This document shows, one piece after another, positions 53,391-62,639 of a stretch of 64,000 bases of DNA. Each line of letters begins with the position of its first letter. Position 1 is the first letter of the stretch. The position numbers and the translations under genes were made by a program. A model generated the notes under the pieces. That model searched no databases, was not told the origin of the DNA, and saw only the letters and a list, made by a program, of their open reading frames with translations. The DNA comes from JBGPEQ01 sp050180895. GTDB lineage: Bacteria; Pseudomonadota; Alphaproteobacteria; Dongiales; Dongiaceae. The stretch covers positions 62,001 through 126,000 of the forward strand of contig JBFXDS010000004.1 in the NCBI GenBank assembly GCA_050180895.1, written 5' to 3'.

Positions 53391-55469
53391 CTATTCCGCC
53401 GCCGAGGAGAGGATCGGCTCGACGGCGCGCAGCTGCTCCAGGGGGATGTGGCAGGCGATGCGGTGGCCGCTCTCGCTGCGGTGCTCGGGCGGTGGGGTGG
53501 TGTCGCAGATCTCGCCGACCTTGCGCGGGCAGCGCGTCGCGAAGGGGCACCCGGCGGGCACGTTGCGCGGGCTGGGCATGGCGCCCTCCAGAACGATGCG
53601 CTTCTGCTGCCGGTCGGGATCGGCGATCGGCACGGCCGACAGCAACGCCTCGGTGTAGGGGTGGTAGGGCGGGCTGAACACGTCCTCCACCGAGCCGAAC
53701 TCGACGACCTTGCCCAGATACATCACGGCGACCCGGTCGGCGAGGTAGCGCACCACCGACAGATCGTGCGAGATGAATAGCATCGTCGCGGCGCGCGTCG
53801 ACTGCAGCTCCAGCAGCAGGTTGATGATCGCCGCCTGCACGGAGACGTCGAGGGCGGAGACCGGCTCGTCGGCCACGACGACGTCGGGATCGCCGGCCAG
53901 GGCCCGGGCGATGGCGACGCGCTGCTTCTGGCCGCCCGACAGCTGCCGCGGCTTGCGGTCGACGAAATCGGCAGGCAGCTTGACGACCTCCATCAGACGC
54001 CGCGCCTGCTCGCGCACGGCCGCGCCGGAGAGGCGGCGCAGCCGCCGCAGTGAGCGCTCGATGGTGAAGCCGACGGAATGGCTCGGGTTGAGGGTGCTCT
54101 CCGGGTTCTGGAACACCATCTGCAGCTTGCCCTTCACCTGCGGCGTGCGGTCCTCGACCCGGACGCCGCCGATCTCGTCGCCTTCGAGCGCGACCGTGCC
54201 GTCGGTGGCCTTCTCGAGGCCGGTGAGCACTTTGGCGAGAGTCGACTTGCCGCAACCGGATTCGCCGACGACGGCGAGCGTCATGCCCCGCGTGGCGGCC
54301 AGGCTGACATCGTTCAGCGCCTTGATCTCGTAGCTCTCCGAGCCGCTGAAGATGCCGGTCGAGGTCTCGTAGTATTTGCGGAGATGATCGATATCGAGGA
54401 CCAGCTCGGCCGCGCGCCCGTCCGCGGCAGCGGCGGACGCGGCCGCCTGCGGCCGTTCCCAGTGGGGCAGTTCGAGGACGCGGACGCACTGGACGCGATG
54501 GCCGGACTCGCCGGGCATCGCGACGGTCTCGATGCGGCCCGCGGTGCAGCGCGGGATCTCGACATACGTGCACCGGCTGGCGAAGATGCAGCCGGTCGGG
54601 CGGTGCAGCGCCGGCGGAACATGGCCGGGAATGGGCACCAGCGGCGAGGAGTGCTTGTCGCTGCCGAGGACCGGCAGGCAGTCGAGCAGGCCGCGCGTAT
54701 AGGGGTGGCGCGGATCGCGGAACACATCGCCGATGGCGCCCTCCTCCACCAGCTCTCCCGCATACATCACGCCGATGCGGTCGCAGACGCGGACGACCGT
54801 GCCGAGATTGTGGCTGATGAAGACGAGGGCGGAGTTGTGCTTGCGGCGCAGCTCGCGCACGAGATCCAGCACGGCCGCCTCGACGGTGACGTCGAGGCCG
54901 GTGGTCGGCTCGTCCATGATCAGCAGCGACGGCTCGGCCATCAGCGCCATGGCGATGACCACGCGCTGCTGCTGGCCGCCCGAAAGCTGGTGCGGATACC
55001 GTTCGAAGACGGACTCCGGATCCGGAAGCTTGACCTCGGCGAGCATGTGCAGGGCGCGGGTCCGCGCCCCCGCCTCGCCGGCCCCCTGGTGGATCATCGG
55101 CACTTCCATGAGCTGCCGTCCGACGGGGATGACCGGATTGAGGCTGCTCATCGGGTCCTGGTAGACCATGGCCATGCGGCGTCCGCGCAGCTTGCGCAGC
55201 TCCTCCTCCGACATCTTGGCCATGTCGCGGCCCTCGAACAGGATGCGGCCGCCGGTGAGACGGCCGACGCCGCCGAGATAGCGGACGATGGAGAACGCCA
55301 CCGTGGACTTGCCGCAGCCGGATTCGCCGACCAGCCCGATCGCCTCGCCCTGGGCCAGCTTGAAGCTCACGCCGGGGACGACGTTGATCTCGCCCGCCCG
55401 CGTGAAATAGGAGATGCGGGCGTTGTCGAGCTCGAGGACGGGGACGTTCGCGGAAGGGCTTTCGGCCAT
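53391..55469 (-). CDS. Dipeptide-type ABC transporter, fused double ATPase (DppD-DppF)
   Basis: The protein has 692 aa with two full ATPase domains in tandem. The first (about 10-330) has GLVGESGCGKST, LSGGQQQRVVIAMALM and DEPTTGLDVTVEA; the second (about 350-680) has VVGESGCGKST, LSGGQKQRVAIARALA and DEPVSALDVSVQ. Both carry the oligopeptide-family C-terminal Cys-rich region (GCIFASRC, GCPFATRC) that may hold an Fe-S cluster. It starts at ATG 55469, eight bases after the permease stop. It energises the dppBC-like permeases for import of a peptide-like solute. Confidence 0.92.
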   Translation of the reverse strand: MAESPSANVPVLELDNARISYFTRAGEINVVPGVSFKLAQGEAIGLVGESGCGKSTVAFSIVRYLGGVGRLTGGRILFEGRDMAKMSEEELRKLRGRRMAMVYQDPMSSLNPVIPVGRQLMEVPMIHQGAGEAGARTRALHMLAEVKLPDPESVFERYPHQLSGGQQQRVVIAMALMAEPSLLIMDEPTTGLDVTVEAAVLDLVRELRRKHNSALVFISHNLGTVVRVCDRIGVMYAGELVEEGAIGDVFRDPRHPYTRGLLDCLPVLGSDKHSSPLVPIPGHVPPALHRPTGCIFASRCTYVEIPRCTAGRIETVAMPGESGHRVQCVRVLELPHWERPQAAASAAAADGRAAELVLDIDHLRKYYETSTGIFSGSESYEIKALNDVSLAATRGMTLAVVGESGCGKSTLAKVLTGLEKATDGTVALEGDEIGGVRVEDRTPQVKGKLQMVFQNPESTLNPSHSVGFTIERSLRRLRRLSGAAVREQARRLMEVVKLPADFVDRKPRQLSGGQKQRVAIARALAGDPDVVVADEPVSALDVSVQAAIINLLLELQSTRAATMLFISHDLSVVRYLADRVAVMYLGKVVEFGSVEDVFSPPYHPYTEALLSAVPIADPDRQQKRIVLEGAMPSPRNVPAGCPFATRCPRKVGEICDTTPPPEHRSESGHRIACHIPLEQLRAVEPILSSAAE

Positions 55470-55477
55470 CGGCTGAC

Positions 55478-56365
55478 TCAGTCCCGCAGGCTGATCTCGC
55501 GCAGCCCGTCGGCCAGCAGGCTGAAGCCGACGACCAGCGAGGAGAGCGCGAAGGCCGGCGCCAGCGCCATGTGCACCTCGCCGCCGAGCATGTAGCTGTA
55601 GGTGTCGCGGATCATGCCGCCCCAGTCGGGATCCGGCGGCCGCAGGCCGACGCCGAGGAAGCCGAGGGTGCCGATCAGGATCGCCGTGTAGCCCATGCGC
55701 AGGCAGGCGTCGACGATCAGCGGCCCGCGCGCGTTCGGTAGGACCTCCATGAGCATGATGTACCAGGCCGGCTCGCCGCGCATCTTGGCGGCGGCGACAT
55801 ATTCGCGCTCGCGCAGCTCGAGCGCCTGGCTGCGCACCAGACGCGCCACCTGCGGCGAGGCGACGAACGTGGTGGCGGCGATGATGTTGAGCGCCGAGGG
55901 GCCGAGCTTGACCATGATGATGATGTAGAGGACCAGCACGGGGAAGGCCAGGATGACGTTGCACACCTGCATCAGCAGCGCATCGACCCAGCCGCGGTAG
56001 TAGCCCGCCAGGAGTCCCATGATGCAGCCGACGACGTAGGCGCAGAGCGTCGCCAGCGGCGCGATCGTCAGGACGAGGCGCGAGCCGTAGATGATGCGAG
56101 AGAGGATGTCGCGTGCCTGGTCGTCGGTGCCCAGCCAGTGCTCGGCGGAGGGCGGCGCCACCGGGCCGATGAGATAGTGGTTCTCGTTCGGGTCGTAGGG
56201 CGCAAGAAGCGGCGCGAAGATGGCGACCAGGCACCAGAAGATGACGAGCGCCGCGCCCACCATCCCGACCGGCGACTCCCGGAGCAGCGCGATGCTGTGC
56301 AGCCAGCCCGGCAAAGCGCGGCGCTTGGCCGGAGGTTGGGCGGATGGAAGGACGCCGATGCTCAT
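55478..56365 (-). CDS. ABC dipeptide-type permease (DppC family)
   Basis: The protein has 295 aa. It has the EAA loop EYVAAAKMRGEPAWYIMLMEVLPNA, the N-terminal helix with MVGAALVIFWCLVAIFAPLLAPYDPN, and HWLGTDDQARDILSRIIYGSR, the DppC-family segment. About six helices in all. It pairs with the next permease. The start codon lies seven bases after that gene's stop. It is inner-membrane, import directed. Confidence 0.92.
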   Translation of the reverse strand: MSIGVLPSAQPPAKRRALPGWLHSIALLRESPVGMVGAALVIFWCLVAIFAPLLAPYDPNENHYLIGPVAPPSAEHWLGTDDQARDILSRIIYGSRLVLTIAPLATLCAYVVGCIMGLLAGYYRGWVDALLMQVCNVILAFPVLVLYIIIMVKLGPSALNIIAATTFVASPQVARLVRSQALELREREYVAAAKMRGEPAWYIMLMEVLPNARGPLIVDACLRMGYTAILIGTLGFLGVGLRPPDPDWGGMIRDTYSYMLGGEVHMALAPAFALSSLVVGFSLLADGLREISLRD

Positions 56366-56372
56366 GGGCCCC

Positions 56373-57344
56373 TCAACTGAACCGGATCCGAGGATTGAGC
56401 AGCATATAGGCGAAGTCGCCGATGAACTGCGAGGTGACGACCACGAGGACGGCGAACAGCGACGCCGCCTCGACGGTCGCCACGTCGCCGTAGAGCGACG
56501 CCTCGACGATCATGCGCCCGAAGCCGGGAAAGGCGAACACCGCCTCGACGACGACGACGCCGGTGAAGAGGAAGTTCAGCTGCAGCAGGATGGCCGTGAA
56601 GGGCGTGATCAGCGCATTGCGCATGGCATGCTTGACCACCACCTCGCGGAACGACAGCCCCTTGAGGACCGCCGTCCGGATATAGGGCCGGGTCATGACC
56701 TCGACCATCGAGGCGCGCACCATGCGCACGAGATATCCGAGATAGTAGGCGGTCAGTGTGGCGATCGGTAGCACCAGCTGCGCCGAGATGGGCCACCCGC
56801 TGCCGGTCTCCAGCCCCGCGGTGCCCGGCAGGATCCCCATCCAGACGACGAAGATCGTCAGCAGGATGGCGCCCATGCAGAATTCCGGCACCGAGGTCGT
56901 GATCGTGCTCAGCACCGACACCACGCGATCGATCAGCGATCCTTCCCGCATGCCCGCGGTCACGCCGAGGATGATCGACAGCGGCGCGATCACCGCGAAG
57001 GTGATCAGGGCCAGCATCGCCGTATTGCCGACCCGGTCCCAGATGAAGGTGGCGACCGGCGTCCGCCACAGGTGCGAATGCCCGAAATTGCCCTGCAGCA
57101 GGCCGTTCATCTCGCCCCTGTGATTGGCGATCACGCCGAGCCAGGAGAGGTAGCGCTCGAAGAACGGCCGATCGAGGCCATGCTCCACATGATAGGCCTC
57201 CAGCTGCGCCTGGGTCGCGAATTGGCCGAGGGCGGTGCGCGCGAGATCGCTGGGCGAGAGCTCGAACGTCAGGAAGACGAGGAACGACACCACCAGCAAG
57301 GTGAGCACCAGGGTAGCCAAGCGCTTGGCGAAAAACCTGGCCAT
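56373..57344 (-). CDS. ABC dipeptide-type permease (DppB family)
   Basis: The protein has 323 aa. LATLVLTLLVVSFLVFLTFELSP is the first helix of DppB, PFFERYLSWLGVIAN follows it, and EAA loop YIRTAVLKGLSFREVVVKHAMRNALI is present. About six helices. It pairs with DppC. Upstream is the receptor gene with 226 bases between, which holds a stem-loop. Family assignment is firm, substrate not. Confidence 0.92.
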   Translation of the reverse strand: MARFFAKRLATLVLTLLVVSFLVFLTFELSPSDLARTALGQFATQAQLEAYHVEHGLDRPFFERYLSWLGVIANHRGEMNGLLQGNFGHSHLWRTPVATFIWDRVGNTAMLALITFAVIAPLSIILGVTAGMREGSLIDRVVSVLSTITTSVPEFCMGAILLTIFVVWMGILPGTAGLETGSGWPISAQLVLPIATLTAYYLGYLVRMVRASMVEVMTRPYIRTAVLKGLSFREVVVKHAMRNALITPFTAILLQLNFLFTGVVVVEAVFAFPGFGRMIVEASLYGDVATVEAASLFAVLVVVTSQFIGDFAYMLLNPRIRFS

Positions 57345-57526
57345 GGTGGGCTAGCCGGGAGTGCAGAGGGGCGGGCGGCTGCATCGCAGCGCCGCGCACC
57401 GGAACGCCGGACAGGACAAGACCAGACGCTCCCTCTGCGGATCGTCCGGGCGATTCGGCGCCCGCAGCGCGGTCGTCGCGCCTGATCTCTGCCGTTGCAC
57501 TCTGATCAAGTGGCCGCAGGCAGGAC

Positions 57527-57557
57527 GGGGCGCGGCATCCATGACGATGCCCGCCCC
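57527..57557 (-). terminator. Stem-loop behind the receptor gene
   Basis: The left arm GGGGCGCGGCATC (57527-57539) pairs with GATGCCCGCCCC (57546-57557) with one bulged base and a six-base loop. It lies 14 bases after the stop of the minus-strand receptor gene. Likely an mRNA-end stabiliser that raises receptor over permease yield. No T-run in the sense direction. Confidence 0.6.
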
Positions 57558-57570
57558 GCCCCTGTCTCGC

Positions 57571-59226
57571 CTAGGCTTCCAGCGACCAGTCCCACGGGAA
57601 GATGTACTGCGTGGGATGCGCGGCGAAGCCCTTCACCTTCTTGTCCATGGCCATGAACACCGACCGCCACAGCGGCTGCACGACCGGGCCCTCCTCCTGC
57701 ATCAGGACCTCGATCTTCTCCACCACCTTGCGGCGTTCCTCGACGTCGAGGAGGCCCTCGGCCTCGGAGAGCAGCTTGTCGAACTCGGCGTTCGACCAAT
57801 GGCTCTCGTTCCAGGGCACGCCGGTGCGGTAGGCGAGGCCGAGCACCATGACTCCCAGGGGTCGGTGCGTCCAGCTGGTGCAGGCGAACGGCGCCGTCTC
57901 CGCCGTCCAGATCTCCCAGTACTGGGCGCCCGGCAGGACCGAGACCTTGATGTTGATGCCGGCCTGCTTCCACATCTCGGCCATGGCGTTGCAGGCGCGC
58001 GCCTCCCAGTCGTCGTCCGCATTGGCGAACAGTTCGGCCTCGAACCCGTCGGGCTTGCCAGCCTCGGCCAGCAGCTTCTTCGCGCCTTCGATGTCCTGCT
58101 TCATGAAGGGCAGCTTGGCGTATTCCGGATGGATCGGACAGACATGGTGGTGCTCGCCCGGCAGGCCCAATCCGGCATGGGCGACGCCCAGCACCTTCTC
58201 GGTGTCGATGGCCAGCCGCATCGCCTTGCGGATTTTGGGATCTTTCCAGGTGTCGTGGATCGGCTGCATGCGCGCCACGGCGGTCTGCGCCGTCGCCGAC
58301 TCGTAAAGCTGGATGTGATCCATCTTGCGCACGGCGGCCAGTTGCGAGATCTCGGCCCGCCACAACCCGTCGACCTGGCCCGAGGCCAGGGCGCCGAGCG
58401 CCGCCGCCGGATCGTCGCCGTGATCGATATATTCGACCGTATCGAGATGTCCGCCGCCGGCCCAGTAGGGCTCCGACCGCTTGCGCACGACGCATTTCTT
58501 GCCGAGCTCGTACTCGACCATGTCGGCCCAGCCCGTGCCGATGGAGCCGACGCCCGGGAACTTGCCCTCCGAGCTCGGATGCATCATCGGGAACGGATAG
58601 TGGAAGAAGTGCTCGGGCACCGCCAGCTGGGGGACCCGGGCATTGAGCCGCACCGTATTGTCGTCGACCTTCTCGACGGCATTGGCGTCCCACAGCGCGT
58701 CGCCGGCGTCGTTCATCATGTAGCCCTTCATCAGGCCGAGGACCGACGAGCCGGTGGCCGGATCGAGGCAGCGCTTGATGTTCCAGACGACGTGATCGGC
58801 GAGGAACGGCTCGCCGTTTGACCACTTCACGTCCTTGCGCAGGCTGAGCGTCCAGGTCTTCAGGTCGTCGCTCGCCTCCCACTTCTCGCACAGCCACGGC
58901 CGCGTGATGTTGTCGGAGCCGGTGATCGTCAGATATTCGATGACGTTGCGCGACATCATCGAGTCCTGGATCCAGGAGTATGTGTGCGGACTCTCGATCG
59001 GCTGCACGCGCATGGAGAGGCGGACCGTGCCGCCCGCGGCGCGCGCGGACTTCGTCAACCGGCCGGTCTCCGGCAGGCCGGCGATCGAGAAGGCGACGGC
59101 CGACGACAGGCCGAGCAAGGTGGATGTGCGCAGGAACTCGCGGCGGTTGACCTTGCCGTCCTTGAATTGCTGCGCCAGCTTCGGCAGGTAGGAGTGCGTG
59201 TTCTCCAGAAGTGTTCTGAGGCTCAT
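57571..59226 (-). CDS. ABC dipeptide-type substrate-binding protein (DppA family, SBP_bac_5)
   Basis: The protein has 551 aa. A signal with a twin-arginine pattern (NRREFLRTSTLLGLSSAVAFS) precedes the mature receptor. RPWLCEKWEASDDLKTWTLSLRKDVKWSNGEPF and DPKIRKAMRLAIDTEKV are core motifs of family 5 receptors. The length and fold fit dipeptide, nickel or oligopeptide receptors. GGGAG lies before the ATG at 59226. Placed among amine-catabolic genes, it may take up an N-methylated amino acid or peptide rather than a plain dipeptide. Confidence 0.9.
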   Translation of the reverse strand: MSLRTLLENTHSYLPKLAQQFKDGKVNRREFLRTSTLLGLSSAVAFSIAGLPETGRLTKSARAAGGTVRLSMRVQPIESPHTYSWIQDSMMSRNVIEYLTITGSDNITRPWLCEKWEASDDLKTWTLSLRKDVKWSNGEPFLADHVVWNIKRCLDPATGSSVLGLMKGYMMNDAGDALWDANAVEKVDDNTVRLNARVPQLAVPEHFFHYPFPMMHPSSEGKFPGVGSIGTGWADMVEYELGKKCVVRKRSEPYWAGGGHLDTVEYIDHGDDPAAALGALASGQVDGLWRAEISQLAAVRKMDHIQLYESATAQTAVARMQPIHDTWKDPKIRKAMRLAIDTEKVLGVAHAGLGLPGEHHHVCPIHPEYAKLPFMKQDIEGAKKLLAEAGKPDGFEAELFANADDDWEARACNAMAEMWKQAGINIKVSVLPGAQYWEIWTAETAPFACTSWTHRPLGVMVLGLAYRTGVPWNESHWSNAEFDKLLSEAEGLLDVEERRKVVEKIEVLMQEEGPVVQPLWRSVFMAMDKKVKGFAAHPTQYIFPWDWSLEA

Positions 59227-59595
59227 CTGTTGCGTCTCCCAATCGTATGCTGAGGTTCTGTCCTTCACACAAGTGGTCGGCCGGCGACGGTAAGCGCGGC
59301 TCTGTCGCGCCACAGCCTCCCCTTCTTGTTCTTTATTCCTGCCTAGCAGAACACTCTTTGACAGCGAGTTTCAAGACATTCCTTGCTGCCGTGCCGAGGA
59401 CGACCGACAACGGCTGTCATGTCGCCGCCGCAAATCTGGACCGTTGCCCAATACCGACTGTGATTAACCGATTCGCGACGAAGCCTCCCTTGGCGCGGGC
59501 GTGAGGCGCGCCACGACCGCAAGCGCCGTTCTCGCCGCCGCTGACAGGGACGGCGTCCCCGTGCCATAGTCCGGCAGATCCTCACGGCATCGGCC
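59227..59595. other. Divergent regulatory region between dppA-like and MttB-like genes
   Basis: These 369 bases separate divergent start codons and are less GC-rich at 59330-59400. TTGACA (59358-59363) on the + strand is a good -35 but no clean -10 follows. The MttB-like gene lacks a visible ribosome binding site. I see no palindromic operator that I can support. Confidence 0.4.
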
Positions 59596-61137
59596 ATGGA
59601 ACAGAGCACGATAGTACGTCACCGCGCCCGCCGACGCGATACGCAGTCGCGGCGCGCGAGCCTCCATCAGCTGCCCTGGCGGCGGCTCACCAATCCCTAC
59701 CCGCCGGTCGAGCTGCTGTCCGCCGATCAGGTCGAGGCGATCCATCGGGCCTCGCTGGGAATCCTGAAAGAGATCGGCATGCGCGTGCTGCTGCCGGAGG
59801 CGCGCGCGATCCTGAAGCAGGGCGGGGTGGACCTGGACGAATCCACCTACGTCGCGCGCTTCGACAGTGGGCTCGTCGAGCAGGCGCTCGCGACGGTCCC
59901 GGCCGAATTCACGATCCATGCCCGCAATCCCGTCCACGACATCGTCATGGGAGGCAAGCACGTCAATTTCGGCACCGTCGGCGGACCGCCGCACGCGCAT
60001 GACCTTGAGCGTGGCCGCCGTCCCGGCACGCTCGCCGACTCGATCGAGCTCATCAAGCTCGCCCAGAGTCTCAACATCGTCCATTTCCTCTCCGGCGCGG
60101 TCGAGCCGATCGATATCCCGGTGCCGGTCCGGCATCTGGTGTGGATGAACGCGACTCTGCGCCATATGGACAAGGTTCCCTTCGGCTCGACCATCACGCC
60201 GCAACGCATCCATGACGTGTTCGAGATGGTGCGCATCGCCCGCGGCATCACCACCGAGCAGATGCTGCGCGAGCCCAGCTACTATTCGGTCATCAACACC
60301 AACTCCCCCATGGTGCTCGACGGGCCGATGGCCTGGGGCGTGATCGAGTTCGCGCGCCTCAACCAGGCGCTGTGCATCACGCCCTTCACCCTCGCCGGCG
60401 CCATGGCGCCGATCACGCTGGCGGGCGCGATCGCGCAGCAGAACGCCGAGGCGTTGGCCGCGATCACGCTCTCGCAGCTGGTGAAGCCGGGCGCGCCTCT
60501 GATCTATGGCGGCTTCACCTCGAACGTCGACATGCGCAGCGGCGCCCCCGCCTTCGGCACGCCCGAGTACATCAAGGCCTGCCTGATGGGCGGCCAGATG
60601 GCGCGGCGCTACAGGATGCCGTACCGCTCGTCGAACACCAACGCGTCGGTCTGGCCCGACGCGCAGGCGACCTACGAGGGCGCCATGTCGATCTGGGGCG
60701 CGTTGATGGGCGGCACCAACATGCTGCTGCATGGCGTCGGCTGGCTCGATGGCGGGCTGGTGGCCTCCTACGAGAAATACATCATCGATGCGGAAATGCT
60801 GCAGATCATGGCCGAGTTCTTCCAGCCGGTCGTCGTCGACGACTCGACCATCGCCGTCGACGCCATCCGCGAGGTCGGCCATGGCGGGCATTTCTTCGGC
60901 GCGCAGCACACGCTGGCGCGCTACGAGACCGCCTTCTACACGCCGCTGCTCTCGGACTGGCGCAACTTCCAGCAGTGGAGCGCCGACGGCTCGGTCGACG
61001 CGACCCACCGCGCCACGAAGATCTGGAAGCAGCTGCTGGCCGACTACGAGCCGCCGCCGCTCGACCCGGCGATCGCCGAGGAGCTGCAGGCCTATGTCGA
61101 CCGCCGTACCCAGGAAGGCGGCGCGCCGATTGTGTAG
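59596..61137 (+). CDS. Non-pyrrolysine MttB-family (trimethylamine/betaine) methyltransferase
   Basis: The protein has 513 aa, an MttB-superfamily (COG5598) member. VHDIVMGGKHVNFGTVGGPPHAHDLERGR and the APLIYGGFTSNVDMRSGAPAFGTPEYIKACLMGGQMARRY stretch are the conserved core. No in-frame amber codon is present, so pyrrolysine is absent; such homologues, like MtgB, methylate a corrinoid protein from glycine betaine or other quaternary amines. No corrinoid-binding gene (MtbC/MtgC) is in the window. The start at 59596 is the first ATG with conserved following residues. Confidence 0.85.
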   Translation: MEQSTIVRHRARRRDTQSRRASLHQLPWRRLTNPYPPVELLSADQVEAIHRASLGILKEIGMRVLLPEARAILKQGGVDLDESTYVARFDSGLVEQALATVPAEFTIHARNPVHDIVMGGKHVNFGTVGGPPHAHDLERGRRPGTLADSIELIKLAQSLNIVHFLSGAVEPIDIPVPVRHLVWMNATLRHMDKVPFGSTITPQRIHDVFEMVRIARGITTEQMLREPSYYSVINTNSPMVLDGPMAWGVIEFARLNQALCITPFTLAGAMAPITLAGAIAQQNAEALAAITLSQLVKPGAPLIYGGFTSNVDMRSGAPAFGTPEYIKACLMGGQMARRYRMPYRSSNTNASVWPDAQATYEGAMSIWGALMGGTNMLLHGVGWLDGGLVASYEKYIIDAEMLQIMAEFFQPVVVDDSTIAVDAIREVGHGGHFFGAQHTLARYETAFYTPLLSDWRNFQQWSADGSVDATHRATKIWKQLLADYEPPPLDPAIAEELQAYVDRRTQEGGAPIV

Positions 61138-61163
61138 TTGTCAGTTGTCAGTTTTGAGTTATC
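61136..61163 (+). repeat. Four tandem heptamers of AGTT-type
   Basis: AGTTGTC occurs twice in tandem (61136-61142, 61143-61149), followed by AGTTTTG and AGTTATC to 61163. It begins within the stop codon of the MttB-like gene and lies in the gap before the next gene. Confidence 0.6.
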
Positions 61164-61183
61164 AGTCCGACTGATCCCCAACC

Positions 61184-62494
61184 ATGCGCATCAGCATCTT
61201 CCCCCAAGACCCGCGGCCGAGCGGGTGGTACGCGATCTTGCCGGAGGCGCCGCCCGTACGGCGGCTGAGCGGACGGCAGACCGCCGACTGGATCGTCGTC
61301 GGCGCCGGCTTCACCGGCGTGGCCACGGCGCGGCGGCTTGGCGAGCTGGCGCCGAACAGCCGCATCGCGCTGATCGAGGCGCAGCGCGCCGGCATGGGCG
61401 CCTCCGGCCGCAATGCCGGCTTCATCATCGACGCGCCGCACAATGCCGACGCCTCGGCCGAGCAGGACGAGGCGAACCGGCGCATCCTCCGGCTCAACCG
61501 CTTCGCCATCGCCTGGCTGCAGGAGCTGGTGGAGCAGCACCAGATCCGCTGCGACTGGCGGTCGCGCGGCCAGTACCGGGTCGCGGTCACGCCGCGCGGC
61601 GTGCGCGGCACGGAGCCGATCGTCGCGATGTCGCAGGCGCTCGACCTGCCGCACGAGGTCCTGACGCGGGAGCAGATCGCGGAGCGGCTCGGCACCGCCT
61701 ACTACGCCGCCGCCGTGCACCAGCCCGGCACCATCCTGATGAATCCGGCCGCGCTCGTGCGCGGCCTGGCCTATTCGCTGCCGGCCAACGTCGACCTCTA
61801 CGAGGAGTCGCCGGTGACGGCGATCGAGTACGGCCCGCCGCACCGGCTGCGGACGCCGGAGGGCGAGGTCGCCGCGCCGAAGCTGATCCTGGCCACCAAC
61901 GGATTCACCGACGGCTGGGGCTTCCTCGAGCGCCATCTGATCCGCATCGTCACCTATGCCAGCCTCACCCGGCCGCTCACCGACCGGCAGCTCGCGACCA
62001 TGGGCAGCGACGAGAACTGGGGCGTCACCTGCTCGATCCGCATGGGCTCCACCGTGCGGCGCACCGCCGACAACCGGATCATGATGCGCAACCGCTTCCG
62101 CTACGGCGGCGACACCGCCGTGAGCGGCGACGAGCTGGCGCAGGCGCGCCGCAGCCATGTCGACGCCATCAAGGCGCGCTTCCCCCAGCTCGGCGAGCCG
62201 CAGATCGAGCACACCTGGGGCGGTTTCGTCTGCCTCTCCCGCAACGCCGCCCCCTACTGGGGCGAACTGGCGCCGGGCGTGCTGGCCTCCGTCTGCTGCA
62301 ACGGCGTCGGCGTGCCCAAGGGCACCTTCGCCGGCCGCGCGCTCGCCGAATACGCGCTCGGCCACGATAGCGACCTGGTGCGCGACCTCCTGTCCTTCCC
62401 CAAGGCCGCCAACCACGGCCTCGGCCGCTTCATCGGCCTCGCCACCTCCCTGCGCCTCAAATACCACCAGGTGCTGGCCGGCGCGGAGCATTGA
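61184..62494 (+). CDS. DAO-family FAD-dependent oxidoreductase
   Basis: The protein has 436 aa. The FAD loop VVGAGFTGVATARRLGELAPNS is followed by GMGASGRNAGFII, TPRGVRGTEPI and WGGFVCLSRNAAPYWGEL with the C-terminal GVGVPKGTFAGRALAEYALG, a complete DAO (glycine/sarcosine oxidase or DadA-like). It oxidises a secondary or tertiary amine, such as an N-methyl amino acid, releasing the aldehyde. It follows the MttB-like gene by 46 bases on the same strand, so they may be one operon. No ribosome binding site is evident. Confidence 0.88.
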   Translation: MRISIFPQDPRPSGWYAILPEAPPVRRLSGRQTADWIVVGAGFTGVATARRLGELAPNSRIALIEAQRAGMGASGRNAGFIIDAPHNADASAEQDEANRRILRLNRFAIAWLQELVEQHQIRCDWRSRGQYRVAVTPRGVRGTEPIVAMSQALDLPHEVLTREQIAERLGTAYYAAAVHQPGTILMNPAALVRGLAYSLPANVDLYEESPVTAIEYGPPHRLRTPEGEVAAPKLILATNGFTDGWGFLERHLIRIVTYASLTRPLTDRQLATMGSDENWGVTCSIRMGSTVRRTADNRIMMRNRFRYGGDTAVSGDELAQARRSHVDAIKARFPQLGEPQIEHTWGGFVCLSRNAAPYWGELAPGVLASVCCNGVGVPKGTFAGRALAEYALGHDSDLVRDLLSFPKAANHGLGRFIGLATSLRLKYHQVLAGAEH

Positions 62495-62536
62495 GGATTT
62501 CTCGTACGCGATCGTTGTACATGATGGGCGGGGGCG

Positions 62537-62621
62537 TAGGGGCGAGCGGCGCTCGCCCTCCTTCAACCTGCACGTTCGAGCAAGCCGCAAAAGAAAGAAG
62601 GGCGAGCGCCGCTCGCCCCTA
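62537..62621. repeat. Inverted pair of REP-like palindromes (BIME-like)
   Basis: Arms of 23 bases at 62537-62559 and 62599-62621 are reverse complements of each other, and each holds a palindrome GGGCGAGCG/CGCTCGCCC. The 39-base spacer is unrelated. It lies between convergent genes, the usual place for REP elements. Confidence 0.8.
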
Positions 62622-62639
62622 TAGCAATTTGACGCTCGG

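Noticed and set aside
51305..53677. 790-codon plus-strand open frame
   Set aside because: Antisense to the TMADH-like gene, whose residues align with a known enzyme; no family seen in the frame.
59247..59504. 85-codon frame in the divergent region
   Set aside because: Overlaps the dppA-like promoter region and shows no family or binding site.
59596..61137. Pyrrolysine-containing trimethylamine methyltransferase
   Set aside because: No in-frame amber codon; length and motifs fit the non-pyrrolysine branch.
62537..62621. Rho-independent terminator or CRISPR
   Set aside because: Arms are in inverted orientation with internal palindromes and no T-tract; REP-type element fits better.
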